DNA from: Enterobacter sp. 10-1
GTDB taxonomy: Bacteria > Pseudomonadota > Gammaproteobacteria > Enterobacterales > Enterobacteriaceae
Reading direction: 5' to 3'
DNA: 64,000 bases
Assembly: GCA_002270295.1 (NCBI GenBank)
Contig: NISF01000005.1
Span: forward strand, 124,555 to 188,554
A program made the position numbers and the translations under genes. Below, one piece after another: positions 31,561 to 42,936 of this stretch. Positions within the stretch are counted from its first letter, which is position 1. The number at the start of each line of letters is the position of its first letter. The notes under the pieces are model-generated. The model was not told the origin of the DNA. It did not search any database and worked only from the letters and a program-made list of their open reading frames with translations.

Positions 31561-32202
31561 ATGAAACCATATCAGCGCCAGTTTATTGAGTTTGCGCTTA
31601 ACAAACAGGTTCTTAAGTTTGGCGAGTTTACGCTGAAATCCGGGCGCAAGAGCCCCTATTTCTTCAACGCCGGCCTGTTTAACACCGGGCGCGATCTGGC
31701 ACTGTTGGGCCGTTTCTATGCAGAAGCGCTGGTCGACTCCGGAATCGATTTTGACCTGCTGTTTGGCCCGGCCTACAAAGGCATTCCCATCGCTACTACC
31801 ACGGTGGTTGCGCTGGCCGAACATCACGACCGGGATTTACCGTACTGCTTTAACCGTAAAGAAGCCAAAACGCACGGCGAAGGCGGCAATCTGGTTGGCA
31901 GCGCCCTGCAGGGTCGCGTCATGCTGGTCGACGATGTGATAACCGCAGGTACCGCTATTCGCGAATCGATGGAGATTATCCAGGCCAACGGCGCCGAGCT
32001 CGCCGGCGTGCTGATCTCGCTGGATCGCCAGGAGCGCGGTCGCGGCGAAATTTCCGCGATTCAGGAAGTTGAACGCGATTACGGCTGCAAGGTAATTTCT
32101 ATCGTCACCCTCAAGGACCTGATTAGCTATCTGGAAGAGAAGCCGGAGATGGCCGGGCATCTGGCGTCGGTGCGTGCGTATCGCGAAGAGTTTGGCGTAT
32201 AG
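31561..32202 (+). CDS. pyrE: Orotate phosphoribosyltransferase
   Basis: 213 residues. It makes orotidine 5'-phosphate from orotate and PRPP in pyrimidine synthesis. The PRPP motif [13 protein letters not shown] and the flexible loop region KTHGEGGN are present. The start MKPYQRQF follows ATGAGGAGCGAATCC, with GAGGAG as SD. Expression is governed by the attenuator just upstream. Confidence 0.98.
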   Translation: MKPYQRQFIEFALNKQVLKFGEFTLKSGRKSPYFFNAGLFNTGRDLALLGRFYAEALVDSGIDFDLLFGPAYKGIPIATTTVVALAEHHDRDLPYCFNRKEAKTHGEGGNLVGSALQGRVMLVDDVITAGTAIRESMEIIQANGAELAGVLISLDRQERGRGEISAIQEVERDYGCKVISIVTLKDLISYLEEKPEMAGHLASVRAYREEFGV

Positions 32203-32208
32203 GTAACA

Positions 32209-32236
32209 AAGCCCGGGGCGTTATGCCTCCGGGCTT
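32209..32236. terminator. Terminator between pyrE and slmA
   Basis: AAGCCCGG pairs with CCGGGCTT between convergent stops, with a second small inner pairing (GGCGTTATGCC). No long T-run. Confidence 0.6.
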
Positions 32237-32240
32237 AGGA

Positions 32241-32837
32241 TTATTGCAGCTGTGCGGCGACCAGCGGCCAGCGGGCGTCAAAATCGTCCGTCGGACGATA
32301 TTTAAACTCGCTGCGAACAAAGCGCGACAGCATGCCTTCGCAGAACGCCAGCAGCTGGCTGGCCAGCAAAGATTCATCGGTGACGAAACCTTCGCCTTCG
32401 CGCATTTTCTTCTCGCGCATGACCTGACGTAGCTGAACTTCAATACGTTCAAACAGCTGGTTGATCCGGTCCTGCAGACGGTCCTGTTCAAACATCAGCG
32501 CATGGCCGGTCAGAATTCGCGTCAGCCCAGGATTACGCTCACCAAACCCAAGAATCAGCAGCACAATCAGGCGCAGGCGCGCGGATGTGTCTTTTTCATC
32601 TTTTAAAATCAAATTGATGCGCGTAATCAGACTGTCTTCGATAAACTCAATCAGGCTATCGAACATGCGGGTTTTGCTGGGGAAATGACGGTACAGCGCC
32701 GCTTCGGACACGCCGACGGACGCCGCCAGTTTCGCCGTGGTAATACGTTGACTACCATCGCTGGATTCAAGCATTAGCGCCAGAGATTGAAGTATTTCCT
32801 CGCGACGATTCCTTTTCGCAGTTTGTTTTTCTGCCAT
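32241..32837 (-). CDS. slmA: Nucleoid occlusion factor SlmA
   Basis: 198 residues, a TetR-family protein. The HTH is at about 28-50 ([20 protein letters not shown]). The C-terminal dimer and FtsZ-binding part is close to E. coli. SlmA binds chromosomal SBS sites and disrupts Z-rings over the nucleoid. It follows dut on the same strand after 125 bases, which include a perfect palindrome. Confidence 0.97.
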   Translation of the reverse strand: MAEKQTAKRNRREEILQSLALMLESSDGSQRITTAKLAASVGVSEAALYRHFPSKTRMFDSLIEFIEDSLITRINLILKDEKDTSARLRLIVLLILGFGERNPGLTRILTGHALMFEQDRLQDRINQLFERIEVQLRQVMREKKMREGEGFVTDESLLASQLLAFCEGMLSRFVRSEFKYRPTDDFDARWPLVAAQLQ

Positions 32838-32890
32838 GTTTTAAAATACCCCTGAAAATAAGCACTTGTCAGGCAGACATCCACAAAGCG

Positions 32891-32912
32891 GCCGCAAATG
32901 GTCATTTGCGGC
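32891..32912. promoter_or_regulatory. Perfect 22-base palindrome between dut and slmA
   Basis: GCCGCAAATG-GT-CATTTGCGGC. Ten pairs surround two central bases. That loop is too tight for a good RNA hairpin, so it may be a protein-binding site rather than a terminator. No T-run follows on the minus strand. Confidence 0.5.
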
Positions 32913-32962
32913 GATGTTATTGCATTATTGCGCTTTGGGATGCAGGTTTTGTGTGGCCGGGC

Positions 32963-33421
32963 CTATGCGCGCCCTGAGTGACCAAAGCCACCTTCGCCAC
33001 GTTCGGTGGTGTCAAAATCTTCCACCAGGTTAAATTCCGCCTGTACGACGGGTACAAATACCATTTGAGCGATACGCTCGCCGGGTTCAATAGTAAAGCT
33101 CTGCTGGCCGCGGTTCCAGACGGAAACCATCAGCTGCCCCTGATAGTCGGAATCGATAAGACCCACCAGGTTGCCCAGCACGATGCCGTGCTTATGGCCC
33201 AGCCCGGAGCGCGGCAGGATGACCGCCGCCAGAGACGGATCGGCGATATGAATAGCCAGGCCGGTTGGCAGCAGGGTTGTTGCGCCCGGCGCAAGCTCTA
33301 CGGCGGCGTCGAGACAGGCCCGCAGGTCAAGTCCGGCAGAGCCGGAGGTGGCATAGGTTGGCAGCGGAAACTGCTTGCCAACGCGCGGGTCCAGAAGCTT
33401 AACGTCGATTTTTTTCATCAT
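32963..33421 (-). CDS. dut: dUTP diphosphatase
   Basis: 152 residues. It cleaves dUTP to dUMP, keeping uracil out of DNA and feeding dTMP synthesis. It is trimeric, and all five motifs are visible, including [19 protein letters not shown] and the C-terminal P-loop-like [10 protein letters not shown]. The start overlaps the end of coaBC by 23 bases in another frame, as in E. coli, so the two are co-translated from one message. Confidence 0.97.
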   Translation of the reverse strand: MMKKIDVKLLDPRVGKQFPLPTYATSGSAGLDLRACLDAAVELAPGATTLLPTGLAIHIADPSLAAVILPRSGLGHKHGIVLGNLVGLIDSDYQGQLMVSVWNRGQQSFTIEPGERIAQMVFVPVVQAEFNLVEDFDTTERGEGGFGHSGRA

Positions 33422-34610
33422 AACGGGTCACGATCTCGTCGAGTAATAATTGGCCGAGGAGTTCCTTGCGCTCGTGTGGCAAGCGCTTATCTCCATCCTG
33501 CCAGAAAAGGTGTAATGCGTTGCTGTCGCTGTTAAATCCCTGATTTGGCTTAGATACATCATTGGCGCAGATCAGGTCGAGATTTTTGCGAGCGCGTTTT
33601 TGCCTCGCGTATTCTTCCACATTATTCGTTTCGGCAGCAAACCCAACGACATAAGGTCGGCTATCCGTTAGCGCAGCGACCCCGGCAACGATATCCGGGT
33701 TTTTGACCATTTTTATTGTTAATTCATCATCTTGCTTTTTGATTTTTTTCTCAGCAACGGTGATGGCGCGGTAGTCGGCGACGGCCGCACAGCCAATAAA
33801 AATATGCTGTTGTCGGACGCCGCTGTCGACCGCGGCCTGCATTTCCAAAGCGGTAGTGACATCAACCCGCTGTACAAACGGCGGCGTCGGTAGCGAAACC
33901 GGGCCGCTGACCAGCGTGACGTTGGCGCCGCGGTTTGCCGCAGCGGCGGCAATAGCGAAGCCCATCTTACCGGAGCTTTGATTGCTGATATAGCGTACCG
34001 GATCCAGCGGCTCGCGGGTGGGACCCGCGGTAATCATGATGTTGAGATGTTGCAAATCTTTGACAGGCGAAAAATGCGCGGCCGCCATATCGACGAGGGT
34101 CAACGGGTCAAGCATTCGGCCCGGGCCGATATCGCCGCAGGCCTGGCTTCCGCTGTCCGGGCCCCAGACCAGCAGGCCGCGTGAGGCGATGACCTCAAGA
34201 TTATGCTGCGTCGCGGCGGCGCGATACATCTGCTGGTTCATTGCGGGCACCACCGCGACCGGAGACGGCGTCGCGAGGCAGATAGTGGAGACCAGGTCGT
34301 TCGCCATGCCGGCCGCAACGCGGGCGATCAAATCGGCGGTTGCAGGAGCGAGGATAACCAGATCGGCCCATTTCCCCAGCTCAATGTGGCCCATCGCGGC
34401 TTCTGCTGCCGGGTCGAGCAGGCTATCGGAAACCGGATAACCTGATACCGCCTGCAGGCTGAGTGGCGTAATGAAGGCTTTCGCGGCTTCCGTCATGGCG
34501 ACCCGTACATCGGCGCCGCGGTCGCGCAGGCGGCGTACCAGTTCAGGCGTTTTGTAGGCAGCAATGCCGCCGCTCACGCCGAGAACGATCTTTTTACCAG
34601 CCAGACTCAT
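33399..34610 (-). CDS. coaBC: Phosphopantothenoylcysteine decarboxylase/synthetase
   Basis: 403 residues, bifunctional. The N-terminal CoaC flavoprotein half (about 1-190) has [10 protein letters not shown] with the catalytic His and the PAMNQQMY and [12 protein letters not shown] motifs. The C-terminal CoaB half ligates cysteine to 4'-phosphopantothenate using CTP, with [18 protein letters not shown] and KMVKNPDIV. Two consecutive ATG codons (34613 and 34610) follow AGGAAAG. I take the second, matching E. coli. The frame extends upstream over radC but is unsupported. Confidence 0.96.
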   Translation of the reverse strand: MSLAGKKIVLGVSGGIAAYKTPELVRRLRDRGADVRVAMTEAAKAFITPLSLQAVSGYPVSDSLLDPAAEAAMGHIELGKWADLVILAPATADLIARVAAGMANDLVSTICLATPSPVAVVPAMNQQMYRAAATQHNLEVIASRGLLVWGPDSGSQACGDIGPGRMLDPLTLVDMAAAHFSPVKDLQHLNIMITAGPTREPLDPVRYISNQSSGKMGFAIAAAAANRGANVTLVSGPVSLPTPPFVQRVDVTTALEMQAAVDSGVRQQHIFIGCAAVADYRAITVAEKKIKKQDDELTIKMVKNPDIVAGVAALTDSRPYVVGFAAETNNVEEYARQKRARKNLDLICANDVSKPNQGFNSDSNALHLFWQDGDKRLPHERKELLGQLLLDEIVTRYDEKNRR

Positions 34611-34787
34611 CATGATTCTTTCCTGTTGGAGTACACCAGAATTCGCGCATCTTACCACAATCCCGTCGGCGTCGTGCGCCTGCCTGGAATTGACTTTGCG
34701 AGTCGCTACGCAAGGGTAAAAGGCGACCGTCGGCAGCGGCGAGAGGCTATGCCAGGATGTGGGGCGCACTGGAAAGGAGAGGCTGCG

Positions 34788-35453
34788 ATGGATTTACCGG
34801 AACCCCTGCTGCCAAGGGAAAAAATGCTGCTCTACGGTATCGAAGTGCTGTCGGACGTTGAGCTGCTGGCGCTGTTTTTACGTACCGGCACGCGGGAGCG
34901 GGACGTGATGACGTTTTCGCACGACCTGCTCGCGCGCTTTGGCTCGCTATACGGTCTGCTATCGGCGGACAAGGCGCAGTTCGACGAGATCGACGGGATT
35001 GGACTGGCGAAATACGCCCAGCTAAAAGGCGTCGCTGAGCTGGCGCGGCGCTATTTTAGCCGGCGGCTGGTTGAGGAGCCTTCTCTGGTGACGCCGCTGA
35101 TGACGCGGGAGTTTTTGCAAAGCCAGCTGATGGACGAGGAGCGGGAGATCTTTATGGTGATCTTTTTAGATAATCAGAATCGGGTATTGAAACATAGCCG
35201 GCTTTTTTCTGGTACTCTTAGCCACGTTGAGGTGCATCCGCGAGAAATTGTACGCGAAGCCATCAAAGTGAACGCCGCTGCGGTGATCCTGGCACATAAT
35301 CATCCATCCGGTAGCCCCGAGCCGAGTAAGGCCGACAGGTTGATTACCGAAAGAGTGATAAAGTGTTGTGGTTTCATGGAGATACGCGTGCTCGATCACC
35401 TTGTTATTGGCCGCGGTGCGTACGTATCTTTTGCCGAGCGCGGCTGGATTTAG
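34788..35453 (+). CDS. radC: RadC-family JAB1/MPN protein (YicR)
   Basis: 221 residues. The N-terminal helix-hairpin-helix-like region is followed by the JAMM metalloprotease-like domain, with Glu in [15 protein letters not shown] and the downstream Asp in PEPSKAD. All metal ligands are intact. The function is not settled despite the name; a true repair role was disproved in E. coli. The ATG follows GGAGAGGCTGCG. The 54-codon upstream extension crosses the coaBC promoter region and is not used. Confidence 0.94.
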   Translation: MDLPEPLLPREKMLLYGIEVLSDVELLALFLRTGTRERDVMTFSHDLLARFGSLYGLLSADKAQFDEIDGIGLAKYAQLKGVAELARRYFSRRLVEEPSLVTPLMTREFLQSQLMDEEREIFMVIFLDNQNRVLKHSRLFSGTLSHVEVHPREIVREAIKVNAAAVILAHNHPSGSPEPSKADRLITERVIKCCGFMEIRVLDHLVIGRGAYVSFAERGWI

Positions 35454-35495
35454 CCCCGATCACGCGATCCTGCGGGATCTTTGTCTGTTCGGGAC

Positions 35496-35524
35496 TTGAG
35501 CACATCGCCGAGTCAGCGTATACT
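35496..35524 (+). promoter_or_regulatory. rpmBG promoter
   Basis: TTGAGC and TATACT with a 17-base spacer give a good sigma-70 promoter, placing the transcript start near 35531 and leaving a leader of about 190 nt before rpmB. Confidence 0.8.
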
Positions 35525-35530
35525 ACGCCA

Positions 35531-35956
<426 letters not shown>

Positions 35957-35973
35957 GTACTAAGAGGAAATAA

Positions 35974-36144
<171 letters not shown>

Positions 36145-36167
36145 TTTTAGATTCGATGTAAAAAAAA

Positions 36168-36189
36168 CCCCGCCCTGGCGGGGTTTTTT
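36168..36189 (+). terminator. rpmBG terminator
   Basis: CCCCGCC-CT-GGCGGGG followed by TTTTTT, with an A-run before it. Confidence 0.92.
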
Positions 36190-36241
36190 GTTTTCTGGCC
36201 ATCCCCATAATAAAGACATCTGCAATACAGCCGGAGACGCT

Positions 36242-37051
36242 ATGCCTGAATTACCTGAGGTGGAAACCAGCCGACGCGGGATTGAACCGCATCTGGTTGG
36301 CGCAACCATTCTGCACGCCGCTATTCGCAATGGACGCCTGCGCTGGCCGGTTTCTGAAGAGATCTATCGTCTGAGCGACGTGCCGGTGCTCAGCGTGCGT
36401 CGACGCGCCAAATACCTGCTGCTGGAGCTGCCTGGCGGCTGGATTATCATTCACCTGGGAATGTCAGGAAGCCTGCGCATTCTGAGCGAAGAGCTGCCCG
36501 CAGAGAAGCATGACCATGTCGACCTGGTGATGAGCAACGGCAAGGTGCTGCGCTATACCGACCCTCGACGCTTTGGCGCCTGGCTGTGGACCAAAGAGCT
36601 GGAAGGGCATCCGGCGCTGGCGCATCTCGGTCCGGAGCCGCTGAGCGATGATTTCAACAGCGCCTACCTGCAGCTGAGGTGCGCGAAAAAGAAAACCGCC
36701 ATTAAGCCCTGGCTGATGGATAACAAGCTGGTGGTGGGGGTCGGGAATATCTACGCCAGCGAATCGCTGTTTTCCGCCGGGATCCATCCGGATCGGCTGG
36801 CATCGTCGCTATCGTATGAAGAGTGCGAGCGGCTGGTTAAGGTGATTAAAGCCGTGCTGCTCCGCTCGATTGAGCAGGGCGGGACAACGCTGAAGGATTT
36901 CCTGCAAAGCGACGGTAAGCCGGGATATTTTGCCCAGGAGCTGCAGGTCTACGGGCGCAAGGGCGAGCCTTGCCGCACCTGCGGTACGCCGATTATCGCC
37001 GGCAAGCACGCCCAGCGGGCGACGTTTTATTGTCGCCAGTGTCAGAAGTAG
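36242..37051 (+). CDS. mutM: Formamidopyrimidine-DNA glycosylase
   Basis: 269 residues. The N-terminal Pro2-Glu3 (MPELPEVE) forms the Schiff base during removal of 8-oxoG and FaPy lesions. The helix-two-turn-helix region is near [13 protein letters not shown], and the C-terminal zinc finger has four Cys (CRTC and CRQC). Length equals E. coli MutM. The SD CGGAGACG lies before the ATG. Converges on coaD. Confidence 0.98.
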   Translation: MPELPEVETSRRGIEPHLVGATILHAAIRNGRLRWPVSEEIYRLSDVPVLSVRRRAKYLLLELPGGWIIIHLGMSGSLRILSEELPAEKHDHVDLVMSNGKVLRYTDPRRFGAWLWTKELEGHPALAHLGPEPLSDDFNSAYLQLRCAKKKTAIKPWLMDNKLVVGVGNIYASESLFSAGIHPDRLASSLSYEECERLVKVIKAVLLRSIEQGGTTLKDFLQSDGKPGYFAQELQVYGRKGEPCRTCGTPIIAGKHAQRATFYCRQCQK

Positions 37052-37076
37052 GGCCGCGTCCCCGAAGGCGTAAAGA

Positions 37077-38325
<1,249 letters not shown>

Positions 38326-38326
<1 letters not shown>

Positions 38327-39600
38327 TAGTGGCTCCGCTGTGGCAGATAAGGTTGCAGTAACTGTAGCAGACGGGAGAGTGCGCCCTGGTTTTGGTGAAG
38401 CACTTCCACCGCGTGACGGCCGTACCACAGGCGGTAATCTTCGTCGGTCAGCAGATTAGAAACCTGCGTGACCAGTGAGTTCAGGTCGGTCACGGTGATC
38501 AGGCCATCATCCTGCTGCAGCTTGGCGCAAATATCTTTAAAGTTGAAGGTATGCGGGCCCATCAGGACCGGGATGGCGTGCGCCGCTGGCTCCAGCGGGT
38601 TATGACCGCCGCGCTCGACCAGGCTGCCGCCGACAAAGGCAAGATCGGCAATGCCGTACAGCAGCATCAGCTCACCCATAGTATCGCCAATCACCACCTG
38701 GGTGCTATTGGAGGGGATCTCGCCGGTGCTGCGCAGGGTAAAGCTCATCCCCGCTTTCTGCACCATCTCCCGCGCGTCGCCGAAGCGTTCAGGGTGGCGA
38801 GGGACGAGGATCAGCAGCAGGTCGGGGAAGGTTTCCAGCAGCTTTTTATGCGCTTGCAGAATGATTTGCTCTTCGCCGTCATGGGTGCTGGTGGCGATCC
38901 ACACCTTGCGGTGCGGCGCCCACTGGCGGCGCAGGGTGATGGCGCGGGCGGCCAGCTCGGGCGTGACGGAAATATCAAACTTCAGGCTACCGGTGACCGC
39001 CAGCTGGTTGCGCTTCAGCCCGAGGGCGATAAAGCGGCTGGCGTCTTCTTCGTTCTGCGCGGCGATAAGCGTAATGCGGCTCAGCAGACGGCGCATAAAT
39101 TTGCCCAGTTTGGCATAACCCTTCGCCGAGCGTTCTGACAGGCGGGCGTTAGCGATAACCAGCGGAATTTTACGCTTGTGCAACGCGGCGACCATATTTG
39201 GCCACAGCTCGGTTTCCATCACGATAACCAGCTTCGGCTGCACGGTGTTGAGGAAGCGGTTCATCGCGCAGGGGAGATCGTAAGGCAGGTAGACGTGGTG
39301 CACGTCTTTGCCGAATGCGGACATCGCGCGCTCGGAGCCCGTGGGCGTCATGGTGGTGACGGTAATAGGCAGCGAAGGATAGCGGTGGCGCAGGGCGCGT
39401 ACCAGCGGGATGGCAGCAAGCGTCTCACCCACGGAAACGGAATGCAGCAGAATCCCATCCGGCGCTACCTTGTTCTGACAGAAGCCATAACGTTCAGCCC
39501 AGCGTTTGCGGTAGGCGGGGGCCTTACGGCTGCGCAGCAGCAGTCGCAGCCATACCAGCGGCTGAATAAGATAGAGTAGGGTGGTATAAAGCAATTCCAA
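38326..39600 (-). CDS. waaA: 3-deoxy-D-manno-octulosonic acid transferase (TTG start)
   Basis: 424 residues, GT family 30. It adds two Kdo residues to lipid IVA at the inner membrane. A hydrophobic N-terminus (about 5-22), the catalytic Glu59 in SVGETLAA, and the acceptor loop [10 protein letters not shown] are present. [16 protein letters not shown] is the CMP-Kdo site. The start is TTG. No ATG fits, and E. coli also uses a rare start here. Essential gene. Confidence 0.96.
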
Positions 39601-39661
39601 GCGATTTATCCGTTTTATGTTTTAGCGGGCAAATTCTAAGCATTTAGCCCATGTAAAGCTA

Positions 39662-39686
39662 TCCCTTTGGCGGAAACAAAGGGATT
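39662..39686. terminator. Hairpin between the waaH-like gene and waaA
   Basis: ATCCCTTTG pairs with CAAAGGGAT (nine perfect pairs) just after the WaaH-like stop. No T-run, so it may terminate weakly or stabilise the upstream message. Confidence 0.45.
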
Positions 39687-39691
39687 CAGCG

Positions 39692-40681
39692 TCAGGCCGC
39701 GTTGCGATAGCGCTTAATACGCAGGTAGCGCCGTCCAAGGCGCCAGCGTAAGCGGAACGTTCGGGCATTTTTCCAGATCAGGTGCCAGATGCCGCGGTCG
39801 AAGAACTCGGTAATGATAATATGCTTTTTTGATTCATCTTTCATGCTATCGAAGGTATGAATAATTCCCAGACCCTCTTTCGCAATCTGCCAGCGACAGG
39901 CGGAAATATGACGCACCTTATCAGGATAGCGTTGGTTAATGGCGTCGAGCATCTCCAGAATCTTCATATAGTGGCGGGCTGAGCGCATCAGCGTGTCGTC
40001 GTTATCCGGCTTATGCGATACCGATTCTGAATGGATATAGTAATCGTAAAACTGTTCGCTGGTGTACTGCACGCGCTCGGCCGCCAGCAGCGCCTCGGTG
40101 GTCCAGGGAATATCCTGATGGCGCAGGCCTGGCTCGAAGTGAAAGCGATGCTGCATGATAAATTCGCGGCGGTAGATATTCAGCCAGGTCACGTGCAGGA
40201 ACTTACGCGAATCCAGCGCCTGTTTTAGCCACACGTGGCCCGGCAGCACGCCGGTAGACGGCAGCCGGTCCGGAGGCAGGATCGGGTGAATATCATTTTT
40301 GCTCTCGTACACGTAGCGGCCGTTGCAGGTGGCGATATCGAGATTGCCCTGCTCCGCCATCGCCAGCAGCCTGCGGTACATGCCGGGGTAAAGCTTGTCG
40401 TCGATATCCGGGAACGCCAGGTATTTACCGGTGGCTACCGCCAGCCCGGTGTTGCGCGCGACCGAAACTCCCTGGTTTTCCTGCTCCAGCACCCTCACGT
40501 TTTGTAGCCGCGCTTTCCACGCATCGATAACCGCGAGGCTACCGTCCGTTGAGCCGTCGTTCACCAGGATCAGTTCATAGCTTTCCAGCTGCTGTTGCTC
40601 AAGGCATTCAAAGAATTGCGCAAGGAATTTTTCGCCGTTATAGACGGCGGCCACGATGCTCAGTAAAGGCGTTTGACTCAT
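39692..40681 (-). CDS. GT2 glycosyltransferase, WaaH (YibD)-like
   Basis: 329 residues. SIVAAVYNGEKFL and LVNDGSTDGS open the GT-A fold, and FPDIDDKLYPGMY holds the acidic metal motif. The middle (STGVLPGHVWL, YRREFIM, GLRHQDIPWTTE) resembles E. coli WaaH/YibD, the phosphate-starvation-induced glucuronosyltransferase acting on heptose III. In E. coli that gene sits beside tdh. Here the homologue is inside the waa cluster, ahead of waaA. A role on the inner core is likely. The exact sugar is not provable from sequence. Confidence 0.75.
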   Translation of the reverse strand: MSQTPLLSIVAAVYNGEKFLAQFFECLEQQQLESYELILVNDGSTDGSLAVIDAWKARLQNVRVLEQENQGVSVARNTGLAVATGKYLAFPDIDDKLYPGMYRRLLAMAEQGNLDIATCNGRYVYESKNDIHPILPPDRLPSTGVLPGHVWLKQALDSRKFLHVTWLNIYRREFIMQHRFHFEPGLRHQDIPWTTEALLAAERVQYTSEQFYDYYIHSESVSHKPDNDDTLMRSARHYMKILEMLDAINQRYPDKVRHISACRWQIAKEGLGIIHTFDSMKDESKKHIIITEFFDRGIWHLIWKNARTFRLRWRLGRRYLRIKRYRNAA

Positions 40682-40711
40682 AAATCATTCGATCCTGGTT
40701 AAATAACGGCG

Positions 40712-41806
40712 TCAGGCGCGGCGCAGCTGACGGTACTGCTGACAAATCGTATCGACGCTGAACTTTTCCAGCGCGGATTGTTCGATGACAGGCGGGTTAT
40801 GGTAAATGCTTTGCATCGTCTGAGCCAGAGCCGGGCCGTCGAGCTCGGCCAGGCCGCGGGCTAATTCGCCGGTGAGAATCTCCGTTACCCCGCCCGGGCA
40901 GCGGGTGCTGGCAACCGGCGTATTCAGCAGCAGCGCCTCCACGATCACGTTGCCAAAGCCTTCGCTATCCGAGCTGAGCACCAGCATCTTCGCGTGTTTA
41001 ATCCACGGCAGCGGGTTTTTCTGAAAGCCTTTAAACAGCACGCGATCGCCGACCTGTAGCCGCTCTGCCAGCTGGCGCAGGCGCTGTTCCTGCTCCGGCT
41101 TGCCCTGTCCCAGCAGAACCAGCGGCGCCTGGATACCGCTTTGGGCATAGGCTTCAATCAGCCGATCGTGGCGCTTCCCGGGGTGGAAACGCCCGACGTG
41201 GATAATATAGTCGCCGGTTGGCTGCTCGCCCGGCATCTCCGCGCCGGCCCGCAGGGCGGCAATATCGAACGGGTTATAAATCGTTTTCAGCTGCGCCGGG
41301 CGAATGGCGAACTGCCTGACCAGATCCTCCCCGACCGCATCGGAGACGGTTACCACATTGCGTCCCTGATAGACGCGTTTGATTTTCTGCTGTTTCATCC
41401 AGCGGTCAAAGCCGGTGCGGTGGCCGAGATACGACGTAGAGAAGACGCCGTGCAGGCAGAACCAGACGTTACGCTGCGCGAGCGCGCGGCTGCGGGCGAC
41501 GATGCGGTCGGTTTTGTGCAGATTGGAGAGCACCAGATCGAAACTGCCCTGCTGCTCAGACTCGGCGATGGCCGCGTCAAGCTGGCCCGCACGGCGCGAC
41601 AGCTCGGTCAGCTTGCGCCACGGTTTTCGGCAGCGGTCAGTAATTACCCGGTAATCCAGCCCTTCCGGCAGAGGGTAGTCGCAAACGTCGCGCAGTGAAA
41701 ACAGCGAGACGCGCTCTCCCTGGCGCAAAAAATGTTCCGCCAGCGTGAGCACCACTTTTTCCGCTCCGCCGCCGGGCAGGCCGTCGATGACAAACAGTAT
41801 GCGCAT
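40712..41806 (-). CDS. wabH: Outer-core glycosyltransferase WabH (GT4)
   Basis: 364 residues from the ATG two bases after the wabG stop. GT-B fold, family 4: DGLPGGGAEKVVLT at the start, HVGRFHPGKRHDRLIEA in the middle and SDSEGFGNVIVEALLLNTPV for UDP-sugar binding. By position next to wabG it corresponds to Klebsiella WabH, which transfers GlcNAc to the core galacturonic acid. A 56-codon upstream extension overlaps wabG and is not used. Confidence 0.85.
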   Translation of the reverse strand: MRILFVIDGLPGGGAEKVVLTLAEHFLRQGERVSLFSLRDVCDYPLPEGLDYRVITDRCRKPWRKLTELSRRAGQLDAAIAESEQQGSFDLVLSNLHKTDRIVARSRALAQRNVWFCLHGVFSTSYLGHRTGFDRWMKQQKIKRVYQGRNVVTVSDAVGEDLVRQFAIRPAQLKTIYNPFDIAALRAGAEMPGEQPTGDYIIHVGRFHPGKRHDRLIEAYAQSGIQAPLVLLGQGKPEQEQRLRQLAERLQVGDRVLFKGFQKNPLPWIKHAKMLVLSSDSEGFGNVIVEALLLNTPVASTRCPGGVTEILTGELARGLAELDGPALAQTMQSIYHNPPVIEQSALEKFSVDTICQQYRQLRRA

Positions 41807-41808
41807 AG

Positions 41809-42936
41809 CTATTTTACCAGGTCCTGATAGAAAGAGAGCAGCTGCGCCGATAGCCGCTCGCTGGTGCAGGTCATAATGCGTTCGCGCGCCCGGATGCCTT
41901 CCGCTGAACCTAAGGCGCGGGCGGGGAGCGCGGCTACCGCCTGCTGCAGCGCCGAAATATCCAGCGCGTCGCAAACAAAACCGTTGCTGCCCTGAATAAT
42001 AAACTCCGATCCGCCGCAGCCGGTGGTGGTGATCGTCGGCAGGCCGCAGGCCATCGCTTCAAGGATAACGTTAGGGAACGGATCGTACAGCGTAGGCAGC
42101 AGCAGCCCGTCGGCCATCTGGTAGAAGGGCAGGGTCTCTGACTGCATGCCGAAGAAGCGTACCCGCTCTGCGCAGTTCAGCGTGTTAGCCAGCGCCTGAT
42201 AGCGGCTCTGTTCTTTGTCTTTGCCCACGACCAGCAGATAGCGATCGGTGGGGGCGATGGCGCGAATCGCCGCCTCCAGCCCCTTGCGTTCAAAGCCGGA
42301 GCCCACGTAGATCAGGCAGGTTGCCTGGCGCGGCAGGTTCCATTGGTCACGCAGCGCGATAAAGGCTTCTTCCGTTGGCGGCAGGAAGCGCTGGTTATCA
42401 ATCGCATTATAGATAACGCGGATCTTCTCCGCCGGCAGGCCGAAGTCTGCAATAATTTCCTGTTTAATCATCTCCGCGTTGCAGATGACCCCGCGCAGGT
42501 GCGGGTCGTGATACATCTCGCGTTCGGCCCGCATGACGTAGCGGTGGTAGCGATCGGCAAACAGCAGGCGGCTTTTCCAGCCGGGCAGTATGCGCGAGCG
42601 CTGCTGCAGCCAGCGGCGATGCACGCCGTCGCCGGCGCGATACAAATCGCAACCCGGGATGCGCTCATGGCTCTGAACCAGGTCGAAGTTTTCGGCCTGC
42701 CACAGCCGGCGCGCGGCGTCGGCAAAGCCGCGTTCACGGCTGATGCGTCCCCATTTGCGTGGGTTGCAGATGCGAATATTCCACTCGGGCTTCACCGGCC
42801 CCTGCCATTCGCGGGTAATGACGTTCAGTTCAAGATTACTGCTATCGAGGGCCTCCAGCGCGCGGGAAACGAAACGCTCCGCACCGCCGTCGGGGCGATA
42901 TTTCTGCCGCACCAGGGCGAGCCTGAATTTGCTCAT
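41809..42936 (-). CDS. wabG: Core galacturonosyltransferase WabG (WaaG-like)
   Basis: 375 residues, GT family 4, similar in size and in MSKFRLALVRQKYRPDGGAE to E. coli WaaG. DPFPNVILEAMACGLP is the donor-site EX7E block. In Klebsiella, WabG adds galacturonic acid to heptose II. The residue's negative charge replaces the missing heptose phosphates and holds the capsule on the cell. The ATG overlaps the waaQ stop (ATGA), indicating coupled translation. Confidence 0.9.
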   Translation of the reverse strand: MSKFRLALVRQKYRPDGGAERFVSRALEALDSSNLELNVITREWQGPVKPEWNIRICNPRKWGRISRERGFADAARRLWQAENFDLVQSHERIPGCDLYRAGDGVHRRWLQQRSRILPGWKSRLLFADRYHRYVMRAEREMYHDPHLRGVICNAEMIKQEIIADFGLPAEKIRVIYNAIDNQRFLPPTEEAFIALRDQWNLPRQATCLIYVGSGFERKGLEAAIRAIAPTDRYLLVVGKDKEQSRYQALANTLNCAERVRFFGMQSETLPFYQMADGLLLPTLYDPFPNVILEAMACGLPTITTTGCGGSEFIIQGSNGFVCDALDISALQQAVAALPARALGSAEGIRARERIMTCTSERLSAQLLSFYQDLVK

